Assembly: GCA_024692925.1 (NCBI GenBank)
Contig: JAILLX010000106.1
Span: forward strand, 1-36,386
Length of the DNA: 36,386 nt
Direction of reading: 5' to 3'
From: a bacterium
GTDB taxonomy: Bacteria > Pseudomonadota > Alphaproteobacteria > Rs-D84 > CACZYB01
In this document: in pieces, positions 6,073 through 14,573 of the stretch
How positions within the stretch are numbered: the first letter of the stretch is position 1
How the letters are laid out: each line of letters opens with the position of its first letter
Notes under the pieces: model-generated
Database searches by the model: none
Seen by the model: only the letters and a program-made list of their open reading frames with translations
Told to the model about the DNA's origin: nothing
Translations under genes and position numbers: made by a program

Positions 6073-6969
6073 ATGTTTAAATTAATAAAATTATTCCCTG
6101 CTGAAATTCATTTTAATGCAATGAAATATTCAAAGTTTTTTGGCGGAATTGCTTGTATTTTTATAGCACTTTCAATATTTACAATTGCAACAAAATCACT
6201 TAACTATGGTATTGATTTCTCGGGTGGTGTTTTAATGGAAATAAAAACTCCTACTACTGCCAATATTGAAAAGATTCGCTCTGACTTAAAATCATTTTCT
6301 CCTGAAATTCAATCACAGGGGGATACCGGCGATATTGTTTCGATTCGTTTACCACAGGGAAACAAGGACGAAGCACAAATTGCATCAATGCTAAACGAAG
6401 TAAAATCAATCTTAGGGAACAAAGTTGAGTACAGAAACACACAAATCGTTGGACCAAAGGTTGGTGCTGATTTAATCAAAAGTGGTATCTTGGCGGTTGT
6501 TTTATCAATTTTGATAATTGCAATTTACATTTGGGCACGATTCGAATTACCATTTGCAATTGGTGCCGGAATTTCACTTTTACACGATGTTATTCTTGCA
6601 ATTGGTATGCTTGCATTCACTGGTTTAGAATTCAATCTTACAACACTTGCATCACTTTTAACACTCGCAGGATATTCCATAAACGATACCGTTGTTATTT
6701 ACGATAGGATAAGAACAAACCTTAAATTATACAGAAACAAATCTGTAAAGGATATAATCAACCTTTCAATCGACACAACATTTTCAAGAACTGTTCTCAC
6801 CAGTTTGACCACAATGTTTGCCGTACTTGCAATATTCATTTTTGGTGGAGAAGTATTGCGTGGATTTTCTGCTGTTATGTTGTTTGGTATTATTGTTGGA
6901 ACTTATTCATCAATGTTGCTTTCGACATCAATACTTTTACTTTTTCCAGAAAAAAGAATTAGAAAATAA
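6073..6969 (+). CDS. secF: Protein translocase subunit SecF
   Basis: SecF works with SecD in the inner membrane to drive late steps of Sec export using the proton-motive force. The 298-aa protein has the family's six-helix layout: an N-terminal helix, the periplasmic P1 domain starting GIDFSGGVLMEI, then five helices including GPKVGADLIKSG, ARFELPFAIGA and the hallmark NDTVVIYDRIR. secD is not adjacent on either side. It follows gatC closely and is followed after 20 bases by the S41-like gene, so gatC-secF-S41-like look co-transcribed. Confidence 0.96.
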   Translation: MFKLIKLFPAEIHFNAMKYSKFFGGIACIFIALSIFTIATKSLNYGIDFSGGVLMEIKTPTTANIEKIRSDLKSFSPEIQSQGDTGDIVSIRLPQGNKDEAQIASMLNEVKSILGNKVEYRNTQIVGPKVGADLIKSGILAVVLSILIIAIYIWARFELPFAIGAGISLLHDVILAIGMLAFTGLEFNLTTLASLLTLAGYSINDTVVIYDRIRTNLKLYRNKSVKDIINLSIDTTFSRTVLTSLTTMFAVLAIFIFGGEVLRGFSAVMLFGIIVGTYSSMLLSTSILLLFPEKRIRK

Positions 6970-6989
6970 TTTATACAAAGGAGGGAAAA

Positions 6990-8591
6990 ATGAAATATAA
7001 AAAAATATTATTGGGATTATCCTTATTTTTCCCTTTTTCTAATATTGCAAAGGCTGACCCTGATTCTACTTTTGCCAAGGTTGAAATTCTCCCTTTATCA
7101 AAGGATGATGTTGCAAAGTACGAATATAAGCCAAAGGAATACTGGGTAAATGGTTCCGACATAATCGATGACTTTTCTATTGAACAGGCACAAAAATTTT
7201 ACACAAACCTTTATGATACAGTCATTGGAAATTATGTAAAACCTATCACTCATCAAAAGATAACAAATATTATTTTAGAGGGTCTTTCTGGTTTCACTGA
7301 AAAACTTTCCATCGATACAACTGACAATCGAATACTTATCTACGATCCAAATTTAAAACTTCTTGGTAATTTTGCAAAGGTTTCTGATAATGATACGGAA
7401 AGTTGGGTAAACCTTCTTATAAAAACGATTCTCGCTCTTCGCAAAAATAATGAAAAAATTGCAAAGGCACATCAGGAACAAATTTACTATTTAACAACAC
7501 TTTATTTGTTAAAAAGTCTTGATGAAAATGCAAACTATCTTGACCCTGTTTCAAAAAGTCGTGAAACATATAACAATAATTCAACAAGTCTTGGTTTCAC
7601 ATACCGCCGAACAACTTTTGGTATTCAGGTTTTAAGTATTTTTAAGGATTCGCCGATATATTTTTCTGATATAAAAACTGGGGATATAATTTCTGCGATA
7701 AATAAAACCCCAACCCGAAGCCTTACTGATGAACAATTGGAATATATCCTAACCAATACCGATACTGATATTTTGAATATTGATTATATTCCGATGATTT
7801 CTAATAAGCCGGCAAATATTTTTTTAAGGAAAAATCGAATTGTAATGCCATCAATTACAACAAAAAATATTGATAACATTCCTGTTTTGGAAATACAAAA
7901 TTTCAAATCCGGTTCGGCAAAGGAATTAAAGCAAGCGTTTGATAAATTGAAAAACGGCGATGGTATAATCATTGATCTTCGCGGAAATATCAGCGGTCTT
8001 TCATCCGAAGCAATCGAAACGGCAAACCTTTTCATCTCTGGTGGTGAAATTTTAAAAACTACCGGCAATAATGATGAATATAATCAAACCTATACTGCAA
8101 AAAGTGGTGATATTGCAAACTCTCTCCCTATTGTGATAATAGTTGATAACACGACAAAGGGACCAGCGGAAATTTTCGCATCCATAATGGATGGGTCAAG
8201 ACGTGCTGTTGTAATTGGTACCCCAACCTTTGGCGATGGTAATTTACAAAACGAATTTACACTTCCAAACAATGCAAACATTCACTTTGCAACATCGACC
8301 GCTACAAATGCAAAGGATATTTCCGTTGATAAAATCGGTGTTGTTCCTGTGGTTTGTACTTCCACAATAACCGAAGAAAGGGATATAAAACTCCTTGTTG
8401 AAAATATTGCAAAGGATAAATTTGTTGACAGCCGTCCAAAGGATAATAACAAAACTGCTGAAACAATTAAAAACATCCGCAACAGTTGCAAGGCATTATT
8501 CCCATCTGATGGTGTGACAAACCTTATGCTTAAAACCGCGACCGGAATTTTAAAGGATTCCTCCGCATATAAAAAGTTATTGGAAAAATAG
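6990..8591 (+). CDS. S41 (C-terminal processing) peptidase homologue, catalytic dyad lost
   Basis: The 533-aa exported protein has a signal peptide (MKYKKILLG to about residue 23), a helical N-terminal region, a PDZ-like segment (about 200-270, FGIQVLSIFKDSP...IKTGDIISAINKTP) and an S41 core (about 290-450). In active members the core reads SASE about 25 residues before FGKG. Here the equivalent segment is KGPAEIF, with Gly391 at the nucleophile, and TFGDGNLQ, with Asp416 at the general-base Lys. The spacing of 25 and the following Gln420 match B. subtilis CtpB (Ser309, Lys334, Gln338). So the fold is present but ordinary Ser/Lys chemistry is not possible. A scaffold, adaptor or regulator role in the periplasm is inferred. 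GGAGGG lies 5 bases before the ATG. Confidence 0.85.
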   Translation: MKYKKILLGLSLFFPFSNIAKADPDSTFAKVEILPLSKDDVAKYEYKPKEYWVNGSDIIDDFSIEQAQKFYTNLYDTVIGNYVKPITHQKITNIILEGLSGFTEKLSIDTTDNRILIYDPNLKLLGNFAKVSDNDTESWVNLLIKTILALRKNNEKIAKAHQEQIYYLTTLYLLKSLDENANYLDPVSKSRETYNNNSTSLGFTYRRTTFGIQVLSIFKDSPIYFSDIKTGDIISAINKTPTRSLTDEQLEYILTNTDTDILNIDYIPMISNKPANIFLRKNRIVMPSITTKNIDNIPVLEIQNFKSGSAKELKQAFDKLKNGDGIIIDLRGNISGLSSEAIETANLFISGGEILKTTGNNDEYNQTYTAKSGDIANSLPIVIIVDNTTKGPAEIFASIMDGSRRAVVIGTPTFGDGNLQNEFTLPNNANIHFATSTATNAKDISVDKIGVVPVVCTSTITEERDIKLLVENIAKDKFVDSRPKDNNKTAETIKNIRNSCKALFPSDGVTNLMLKTATGILKDSSAYKKLLEK

Positions 8592-8608
8592 TTTAAATTG
8601 CCATCCCC

Positions 8609-8640
8609 TACATTATCATTGCGAGCCGTCTTTTAAAATA
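8609..8640. repeat. Fragment of intergenic palindromic repeat family
   Basis: The string TCATTGCGAGCCGTC (from about 8617) resembles the CATTGCGAG core of widespread bacterial intergenic repeats and the unit at 26074-26097. Only a partial, degraded copy is present. Confidence 0.35.
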
Positions 8641-8664
8641 AACCATCAGCCATACAAACAAAAA

Positions 8665-8691
8665 AACCTCCCATATCAGGAGGTTCTTTTT
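8665..8691. terminator. Bidirectional terminator between convergent genes
   Basis: AACCTCC (8665-8671) and GGAGGTT (8679-8685) form a 7-bp stem with a 7-base loop. It is followed by CTTTTT on the plus strand and by a T run on the minus strand. It serves both the S41-like gene and the convergent VirB2-like gene. Confidence 0.8.
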
Positions 8692-8707
8692 CAATTTCTT
8701 CAAACGA

Positions 8708-9112
8708 TTAATCCCAACCGTCTGTATTACCCAAATTTTGGTATGTAGTAACAACAGCATTTGAATCTTCTGGATTTGCCATATATGAAACAACCCAACC
8801 TGCAACACCCAAAATTGTTAATCCAACGATAAGATAGAAAATCTTTTCCCATTCAACAGAACCTTTTTGAATTGCAGTCCAAGCATAAGCGATAAATGCA
8901 AACGCAGCCAATACAAACAAAGCATTTCTTGTTTGCATAAACAATTTTGCAGCACGCCACAAAAATGCAGTAAACGGACCAGTTTTTGCAGGAACACCAC
9001 CACCATATTGTGCATCCGCAGCCCAAACATCAACCGGTACAAATGTTAAAAGAACCAAAATTCCCAAACAAAGAAGAGTAGATTTTTTTGTTAAAAACTT
9101 GAATATAGACAT
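8708..9112 (-). CDS. VirB2/TrbC-like pilin of a type IV secretion system
   Basis: The predicted protein has 134 aa: a long signal peptide ending VWA-ADA (about residue 33), then a mature form of roughly 100 residues with two transmembrane helices (about 62-80 and 90-112) separated by a short polar loop (QKGSVEWEK). This is the layout of VirB2/TrbC major pilins, which are inserted in the inner membrane and extracted to form the T-pilus. Sequence conservation in this family is low, so the call rests on topology and size. AAGGAG lies upstream. It is a single-gene unit, with VirB7- and VirB8-like genes only at 32.5 kb. An unrelated two-helix membrane protein is the alternative. Confidence 0.62.
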   Translation of the reverse strand: MSIFKFLTKKSTLLCLGILVLLTFVPVDVWAADAQYGGGVPAKTGPFTAFLWRAAKLFMQTRNALFVLAAFAFIAYAWTAIQKGSVEWEKIFYLIVGLTILGVAGWVVSYMANPEDSNAVVTTYQNLGNTDGWD

Positions 9113-9144
9113 TTTTTTCTCCTTTTCTTATAAAAACTAAACTT

Positions 9145-9173
9145 ATTATAACACAAATTTTGTCATATAACAA
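9145..9173 (-). promoter_or_regulatory. Promoter of the VirB2-like gene
   Basis: On the minus strand, TTGTTA (9168-9173) and a perfect TATAAT (9145-9150) are 17 bases apart. The leader of about 25 bases contains AAGGAG before the ATG. Confidence 0.6.
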
Positions 9174-9192
9174 GATATTTTTATACAAAAAA

Positions 9193-9945
9193 TTACAGTG
9201 AAATTCCCTTTACAAAATGCTCCACATACTCATTTTTCGGATTATCCAAATCTGATGGTTTTCCGCTCCAAATAATTTTTCCATCATAAAGCATAACAAT
9301 CCTATCCGCAATTTTTCGTGCAGAATTTATATCATGAGTAATAGTCAGTGCTGTCGCCCCCAATTGTTTCACACAACGAACAATAAGGTTGTTAATCACA
9401 TCCGACATAATAGGGTCAAGTCCGGTTGTTGGCTCATCAAAGAAAATAATATTCGGATTATCCGCAATCGCCCTTGCCAAGCCAACACGTTTTCTCATAC
9501 CACCCGAAAGTTCATCCGGCATCATATTTGCCACCTTTGCAGGAAGTCCAACATCCTCCAACTTTTCAATTGCAATTTTTCGTGCTTCCACTGGATCCAT
9601 TTTATCAATGTTAAGAAGAGAAAACGCAACATTTTCCCAAACACTCATACTATCAAAAAGAGCACCATTTTGGAACAACATTCCAATTTTTCGATTATTT
9701 TCATAAAATTCTTCTTCGGAAAAGTTTGTAATTTCCTTTCCATTGATTTTGATACTACCACTATCCGCATCCATAAGCCCAAGCATCAACCTAACACTTA
9801 CGGATTTACCCATACCACTTTGTCCCAAAAGGACAACCGATTCGCCCTTATAAATATCCAAATCCAAACCACGAAGGACATACTTTGTCCCAAACGATTT
9901 ATATACATTTTTAAGTTCTATTACAGGTTCTTTTTTCTCAACCAT
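9193..9945 (-). CDS. mlaF: ABC transporter ATPase of the Mla type
   Basis: MlaF powers inner-membrane MlaFEDB, which moves phospholipids between the membranes and helps preserve outer-membrane asymmetry. The product of 250 aa has Walker A GQSGMGKS, Q-loop FQNGALFDSMSVWENV, signature LSGGMRKRVGLARA, Walker B IIFFDEPTTGLD and the H-loop THD. SMSVWENVAF and GMRKRVGLARA are typical of the Mla/Ttg2A subgroup. ATG at 9945 is preferred over GTG at 9951 because of the distance to GAGG. It follows mlaE by 11 bases. No MCE-domain gene (mlaD) follows, so the substrate-binding component must be elsewhere. Confidence 0.9.
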   Translation of the reverse strand: MVEKKEPVIELKNVYKSFGTKYVLRGLDLDIYKGESVVLLGQSGMGKSVSVRLMLGLMDADSGSIKINGKEITNFSEEEFYENNRKIGMLFQNGALFDSMSVWENVAFSLLNIDKMDPVEARKIAIEKLEDVGLPAKVANMMPDELSGGMRKRVGLARAIADNPNIIFFDEPTTGLDPIMSDVINNLIVRCVKQLGATALTITHDINSARKIADRIVMLYDGKIIWSGKPSDLDNPKNEYVEHFVKGISL

Positions 9946-9956
9946 TTTCACCTCAC

Positions 9957-10724
9957 TTAAAAGAATACCGCAGTCAATACATAGTTAAAAATCAATATAA
10001 GGATTGATGAATACACAACCGCATTTGTTGTTGCCTTTCCCACACCATCGGCACCGCCTTCGGTATAATATCCATAATAACATCCCATAGAAGTAATAAT
10101 CGCACCAAAGGTTGCACCCTTTGCAATACCTATTGTCAAATCCACCATTTTCATACTGTTGTATGTATCTTTTATATAAACATAAGGATTAAAACCAAGT
10201 TCGTTAATACTTACCAAAAAGCCACCAAACACACCAATAATATCCGCAACAATTACCAACAACGGCATAACCAAAACACCCGCCAAAACCCTTGGTGAAA
10301 CAATATACTTAAATGGACTCATTGATAAAGTTTTAAGTGCATCAAGTTGCTCTGTTACCTTCATTGTACCAATACTTGCCGCCATAGTTGCACCGATTCG
10401 ACCCGCAACCATTAACCCTGCGAACACAGGACCAAGCTCACGGGTAATCGCAATTTCAACAACAGTTGCAACCGCACCTTCTGCTGAAAAACTTGAAAAT
10501 CCAGAATAGCTTTGAAGTGCCAAAACCATACCTGCAAAAAGTGCGGTAAGTGATACAACCGGAAGCGAATAAAACCCGATTTCAATAAAGTTTTTCAAAA
10601 ACACCTTTGGATAATATGGTGGCAAAAACCAATTATGCACAGTCTGTATTAAAAAAAGTAAAAATTGGAACAAAGATTTTACAAAATTTATTCCCATAGT
10701 ACCAATTTTACGAACCATTTCCAT
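9957..10724 (-). CDS. mlaE: Mla-type ABC transporter permease
   Basis: This is the integral membrane subunit that pairs with MlaF. It has 255 aa and five or six predicted membrane helices. Family signatures are ARELGPVFAGLMVAGRIGA-type residues (ITRELGPVFAGLMVAG), EQLDALKTLSMSPFKYIVSPR and GCYYGYYTEGGADGVG. Its ribosome-binding site GAGGAGA overlaps the last codons of rluD, whose stop lies 2 bases away, so translation is probably coupled. Genes for zinc-ribbon protein, secreted unknown, rluD, mlaE and mlaF form one minus-strand operon. Confidence 0.92.
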   Translation of the reverse strand: MEMVRKIGTMGINFVKSLFQFLLFLIQTVHNWFLPPYYPKVFLKNFIEIGFYSLPVVSLTALFAGMVLALQSYSGFSSFSAEGAVATVVEIAITRELGPVFAGLMVAGRIGATMAASIGTMKVTEQLDALKTLSMSPFKYIVSPRVLAGVLVMPLLVIVADIIGVFGGFLVSINELGFNPYVYIKDTYNSMKMVDLTIGIAKGATFGAIITSMGCYYGYYTEGGADGVGKATTNAVVYSSILILIFNYVLTAVFF

Positions 10725-10726
10725 TT

Positions 10727-11710
10727 TTATTCTCCTCTAAAAAAATCAATTATTTCCTGCATATCCGAAGGAAGTTTTGTTTCAAATTTCATACGTTCCC
10801 CAGTTATCGGATGATTAAATTCAATATTCTTACTGTGAAGCATTTGCCTTTTTATTCCCATAAGCAAGGAACGAACCTCTTCATTTTCAACCTGTGTAAT
10901 ATGACGTTGAGGATTTCCGTAAACACTATCCCCCAAAATCGGCGTCCCAATACTTGACATATGCACACGAATTTGATGTGTTCTTCCTGTTTCCAACAAA
11001 CATTTCACAAGTGCAAGTGGTTTGAACTTCGCCCCACTAAAAACCTCTAATGTTTCATAATTTGTAATCGCTGGTTTTCCACCATCATAAACAACAGTCA
11101 TTTCCTGTCGCGAATGAGGATTTCGTGCAATATTTTTTTCAATTCTACCACTTATTGGATTTGGCATTCCCCACAAAAGAGCATAATATTCACGCTTCAC
11201 CGAATGATTCGCAAATTGTTTTTGCATAACGGAATAAGCCTTATCAGTTTTGCATGCCATCATTGCACCACTTGTATCTTTATCAAGCCTATGCACAATA
11301 CCCTGACGACCAACATCACCACCAACACTTGAAAGTTTGCCATTACAATGATAAAGAAGTGCATTTACCAAAGTTCCACTGTTGACCCCTGCCCCCTGAT
11401 GTACAACCATACCCGCAGGTTTATTTATCACAATAATATCATCATCTTCATAAAGGATATCCAGCGGAATATTTTCAGGTTTAAGTGAAGTTTCAACTTT
11501 TTCCTCTGGTACATTCACCGAATAAATTTCACCAGTTGCAACATCGATTCGCTGACTTTCAACAGGACTATCATTTTTAGTAATAAATCCATTTTTGATA
11601 AATTGTTGAATTTTTGATCGTGAAAAATCAGGCATAACAGTTGCAAGCCACTTATCCAACCTTACCCCATTAAATTGTTCATCAACTTCAAAAGTCAAAA
11701 TATTGCTCAT
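10727..11710 (-). CDS. rluD: 23S rRNA pseudouridine synthase, RluD family
   Basis: RluD-family enzymes convert uridines in 23S rRNA helix 69 to pseudouridine. The 327-aa protein has an N-terminal S4 RNA-binding domain (about 12-75, RLDKWLATVMPDFSRSKIQQFI) and a synthase domain beginning near 85. The catalytic aspartate is in the motif GIVHRLDKDTSG. Further conserved pieces are VNKPAGMVVHQG, LLETGRTHQIRVHMSSIGTPILGD and LHSKNIEFNHP. It overlaps the upstream gene by one base (TAATG) and is followed by mlaE. It could instead be RluC or a related paralogue; length and S4 domain favour RluD-type. Confidence 0.92.
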   Translation of the reverse strand: MSNILTFEVDEQFNGVRLDKWLATVMPDFSRSKIQQFIKNGFITKNDSPVESQRIDVATGEIYSVNVPEEKVETSLKPENIPLDILYEDDDIIVINKPAGMVVHQGAGVNSGTLVNALLYHCNGKLSSVGGDVGRQGIVHRLDKDTSGAMMACKTDKAYSVMQKQFANHSVKREYYALLWGMPNPISGRIEKNIARNPHSRQEMTVVYDGGKPAITNYETLEVFSGAKFKPLALVKCLLETGRTHQIRVHMSSIGTPILGDSVYGNPQRHITQVENEEVRSLLMGIKRQMLHSKNIEFNHPITGERMKFETKLPSDMQEIIDFFRGE

Positions 11711-12174
11711 TATAATTCTACACCATCATATTCTTGTATAATATCTTTATTTGCATTAGGATTTATTTCGTGTTTTTCACATTCCGAAATATTAACCTGC
11801 ATTCTTGGAATAACACCCTGAGCAATAGACCCCTGCACACTCACAGGGCAAAGCATATATCCATCTGCCTTTGCATTTTTTGGAACAAATGCACCAATAG
11901 GTTTAGTTATATAACTAAGATAAATTTCCTTTGGTGGTTCCAAACAAAAAAGGGTAATCATATTCCGCCCAACAATAGTTCTATAATATTCCCTATTATA
12001 TTGACCATAGCATGGAAAATTAGTTAAATAATATCCCTGTGTCACATTCAAATTGTCATCACTTACAATATAGATTTTATATTGTTGATCAGATACATTA
12101 AACCAATTGCTCCACTGTGAAAAAGAAACCTTTGAAATCAGCAATCCCAAACAAAGAAAAAATATTTTTTTCAT
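11710..12174 (-). CDS. Secreted protein of unknown function
   Basis: This 154-aa product has a signal peptide (MKKIFFLCLGLLIS to about residue 20, then QWSNWF), so it is probably periplasmic or outer-membrane associated. No family is recognised. Four cysteines are spread through the mature part (FPCYG, LFCLEP, MLCPVS, SECEKH), compatible with two disulfides. It sits 14 bases after the zinc-ribbon gene and overlaps rluD by one base, so it belongs to the same operon. An envelope role would fit the Mla genes downstream, but that is inference. Confidence 0.75.
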   Translation of the reverse strand: MKKIFFLCLGLLISKVSFSQWSNWFNVSDQQYKIYIVSDDNLNVTQGYYLTNFPCYGQYNREYYRTIVGRNMITLFCLEPPKEIYLSYITKPIGAFVPKNAKADGYMLCPVSVQGSIAQGVIPRMQVNISECEKHEINPNANKDIIQEYDGVEL

Positions 12175-12188
12175 TTATCCTCCATTAT

Positions 12189-12869
12189 TTAGATTTTAGA
12201 TTCGTCAACAAAGTCAACTTTTACCCTTGCAACCTGTGATGAAAACTTAAATACCTTAAACATAAAGTCAGTTTTTTCCAAAGGAGCCAAAGTTTTCTTT
12301 TCAATTTCCCTTTCTTGTTCCTGAAGGACTCTTTCATCACGATTTTCCAAACGGATAACAAGTTTTGGTACAGGCATTTTTTTATTTGTTGGATTATACA
12401 CAAAACCACGAATAATTATATACTCGTTTGAACCTTCCTTTGTAAGGGTAAGAGGTTTCACAATTTCAATATATAATTCTTTTGCCTTGCTACCTTTGTT
12501 TTCAGTATCAAATACATTCTGTGCATCCTTTGAAACCGAAGAATTCATAACAAATTGACTAACAATAATTATTATTGAAAAAAGCACAACTCCCATTAAA
12601 AATATAACAAAATTTTTAACCGAAAAAATCGAAAGGAAGTTTTTTAATTTTCCAGATTGAGCAGATTCGCCCTCTTCCTCTGTTAAAATAGATGGAAGTT
12701 TTTCTTCCTCATCTTTCACAGGAATATTTTCTGCAATTTTTTGACCCTTTTCAATATGTTCACTCCAAATATAGGCACATTCGGAACACTGAAATTTCAT
12801 TTCGCCATTTGAAACAGCACTATCATTAACTTCAAATTTTGTTTTACATTTAGGACATTCTATAATCAT
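12189..12869 (-). CDS. MJ0042 zinc-ribbon membrane protein, DUF3426-like
   Basis: The 226-aa protein begins with a zinc ribbon of the MJ0042 type (ECPKC at residues 4-8 and CSEC at about 28-31). An acidic linker and one transmembrane helix (about 85-110) follow, then a C-terminal domain resembling the DUF3426 immunoglobulin-like fold (about 125-225; RGFVYNPTNKKMPVPKL and LAPLEKTDF are typical). The zinc ribbon would be cytoplasmic and the C-terminal domain periplasmic. In Alphaproteobacteria such genes commonly lie divergently beside ftsE, as here. It heads the minus-strand operon through rluD and mlaEF. Its function is unknown. Confidence 0.85.
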   Translation of the reverse strand: MIIECPKCKTKFEVNDSAVSNGEMKFQCSECAYIWSEHIEKGQKIAENIPVKDEEEKLPSILTEEEGESAQSGKLKNFLSIFSVKNFVIFLMGVVLFSIIIIVSQFVMNSSVSKDAQNVFDTENKGSKAKELYIEIVKPLTLTKEGSNEYIIIRGFVYNPTNKKMPVPKLVIRLENRDERVLQEQEREIEKKTLAPLEKTDFMFKVFKFSSQVARVKVDFVDESKI

Positions 12870-12950
12870 AATAAACCCCTTTTATATACAATTCACAAGG
12901 TGAAGTATAAATCAAAGATATTAATTTTTCAATTTATAAAAATAAAATAT

Positions 12951-12978
12951 TTGTATTTTATTAAAAATTTTGTATGAT
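12951..12978 (+). promoter_or_regulatory. Possible promoter of the ftsEX operon
   Basis: TTGTAT (12951-12956) and TATGAT (12973-12978) are separated by 16 bases, with a predicted start near 12985 and GGAG before the ATG at 13002. It lies in the 132-bp divergent spacer shared with the zinc-ribbon gene. Confidence 0.45.
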
Positions 12979-13001
12979 AAGAAATATTACGGAGAAATAA
13001 A

Positions 13002-13691
13002 ATGCAAAAAACACAAAGTGATTCAACAAAACCTATCATAAGTCTTCAAAATGTTGGGCTTCGTTATAATGCTGGTCCCGAAGTATTAAAGGATATAAAT
13101 CTTGAATTAAAGGCTGGGGATTTTTATTTTCTTACTGGTGCAAGTGGTGCTGGAAAGACATCTCTCTTAAAACTTTTGCATCTTGCACACAAACCAACCC
13201 GTGGAAAGGTAAAAATTTTCGGCAAAGATATTGATTTCATAAAACAACAGGATATGGCTAATATTCGTCGAAGAATTGGTATAGTATTTCAGGATTATCA
13301 CTTGCTTGACCATTTATCAGTACTTGACAATGTTGCACTTCCTCTTCGTATTGTCGGACGAAGTGAAAGGTATATTCAAACACACGTTCCGGAACTTCTT
13401 GAATGGGTTGGTTTAAAAAAATTTATAAATGTAAAACCAAAACTTCTATCCGGTGGTCAACAACAAAGGGTTGCTATTGCACGTGCAGTAATAAACAATC
13501 CTGATATTTTAATTGCCGATGAACCAACCGGAAATGTTGATGAAGAAATGGCAAAAAAATTGCTTTTCTTATTTCTTGAATTAAACAAGATGGGAACAAC
13601 AGTAATAATTGCAACCCACAGCACAAATTTAATAAAACAATTCCATTTTCCAGTTTTACACCTCCAAGATGGACATCTAACAAAGGAATAA
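13002..13691 (+). CDS. ftsE: Cell division ATP-binding protein FtsE
   Basis: FtsE is the ATPase partner of FtsX. The complex sits at the divisome and controls periplasmic peptidoglycan hydrolases. The 229-aa protein has Walker A GASGAGKTSL, Q-loop VFQDYHLLDHLSVLDNV, signature LSGGQQQRVAIARA, Walker B ILIADEPTGNVD and the H-loop ATHS. The FQDYHLLD and ADEPTGNVD forms are characteristic of FtsE. It is the first gene of ftsE-ftsX-ydcF-plsC with gaps of 1-2 bases or overlaps, indicating one operon. Confidence 0.95.
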   Translation: MQKTQSDSTKPIISLQNVGLRYNAGPEVLKDINLELKAGDFYFLTGASGAGKTSLLKLLHLAHKPTRGKVKIFGKDIDFIKQQDMANIRRRIGIVFQDYHLLDHLSVLDNVALPLRIVGRSERYIQTHVPELLEWVGLKKFINVKPKLLSGGQQQRVAIARAVINNPDILIADEPTGNVDEEMAKKLLFLFLELNKMGTTVIIATHSTNLIKQFHFPVLHLQDGHLTKE

Positions 13692-13692
13692 A

Positions 13693-14571
13693 ATGTTAAA
13701 AACAGATATAGCTTTTAAAACAGATTTAAACAAAGGTTTTTTACCATTCATCACTGCATTTATGGTATTTGTTGCTTCAATCACATTTGCCACTGCGTTA
13801 ATTGGAAACAGTCTTGCAACGGATTGGAACAAACATATGAACAACAACCTAACTATACAGGTTCTTCCTGATATGAAGGCAAAAAATCCATCCCAAGAAA
13901 TAGAGGCAAGAATAAATAATATATCAAAAATATTAAAACAAACCCCAGGTGTAAAATCATATTATGCTATGACAAAAGATGAAACTGTAAATCTTTTAAA
14001 ACCATGGCTTGGTGGAAAAATTGATATTACACTTCCACGAATTATTTCCGTACAAACATCTGATGTAATTCCTCTTAATACAAAAACATTAACAAATGAA
14101 ATAAGAAGTTATTCTTCGCTTATAAAGTTGGAAACTTATGAAAATTGGATGTACGATTTTAAAAACACAATATCCGCAGTACAAACACTCCTTGGCTTAA
14201 TCATAGTTTTGATTTTAGCAACAACTGCAATCACAATATCTTATGCAACAAAATCCGGACTTAATATAAACAGAAAAGTTATAAATATTATGCATATGGT
14301 TGGTGCAACAAACAAATATATCTCGACTCAATTTTCACGACAGATGATGATTCTTGCCATATCCGGAGGATTCGTTGGATACATAATTTCGTGTTTGGTA
14401 ATTTTCATTATAAAAACTATATCCGAAGAAATAAGTGATGGTATTATTGCTAATTTCGAGTTCTCATCGTATGTATATTTAGAAATGTTGCTAATTCCAA
14501 TTATTGCTGGTATAATAGCAAAGGTAAGTGCGATGCTTACAATAAGAAAAGAACTTAACGATATGATGTAA
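13693..14571 (+). CDS. ftsX: Cell division protein FtsX
   Basis: FtsX is the membrane partner of FtsE and activates cell-wall hydrolases or their regulators through its periplasmic domain. The 292-aa protein has an N-terminal helix (about 15-38), a periplasmic domain (about 40-160, with NLTIQVLPDM and LPRIISVQ), and three C-terminal helices (about 172-195, 220-245, 262-285) around the FtsX signature INIMHMVGATNKYISTQFSRQ, here given in part. Start follows the ftsE stop by one base. Confidence 0.93.
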   Translation: MLKTDIAFKTDLNKGFLPFITAFMVFVASITFATALIGNSLATDWNKHMNNNLTIQVLPDMKAKNPSQEIEARINNISKILKQTPGVKSYYAMTKDETVNLLKPWLGGKIDITLPRIISVQTSDVIPLNTKTLTNEIRSYSSLIKLETYENWMYDFKNTISAVQTLLGLIIVLILATTAITISYATKSGLNINRKVINIMHMVGATNKYISTQFSRQMMILAISGGFVGYIISCLVIFIIKTISEEISDGIIANFEFSSYVYLEMLLIPIIAGIIAKVSAMLTIRKELNDMM

Positions 14572-14573
14572 AA

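Noticed and set aside
9334..9960. 208-aa open frame antisense to mlaF
   Set aside because: It is a shadow of mlaF: no ribosome-binding site, His/Asn/Phe-rich composition typical of antisense frames, and no family features.
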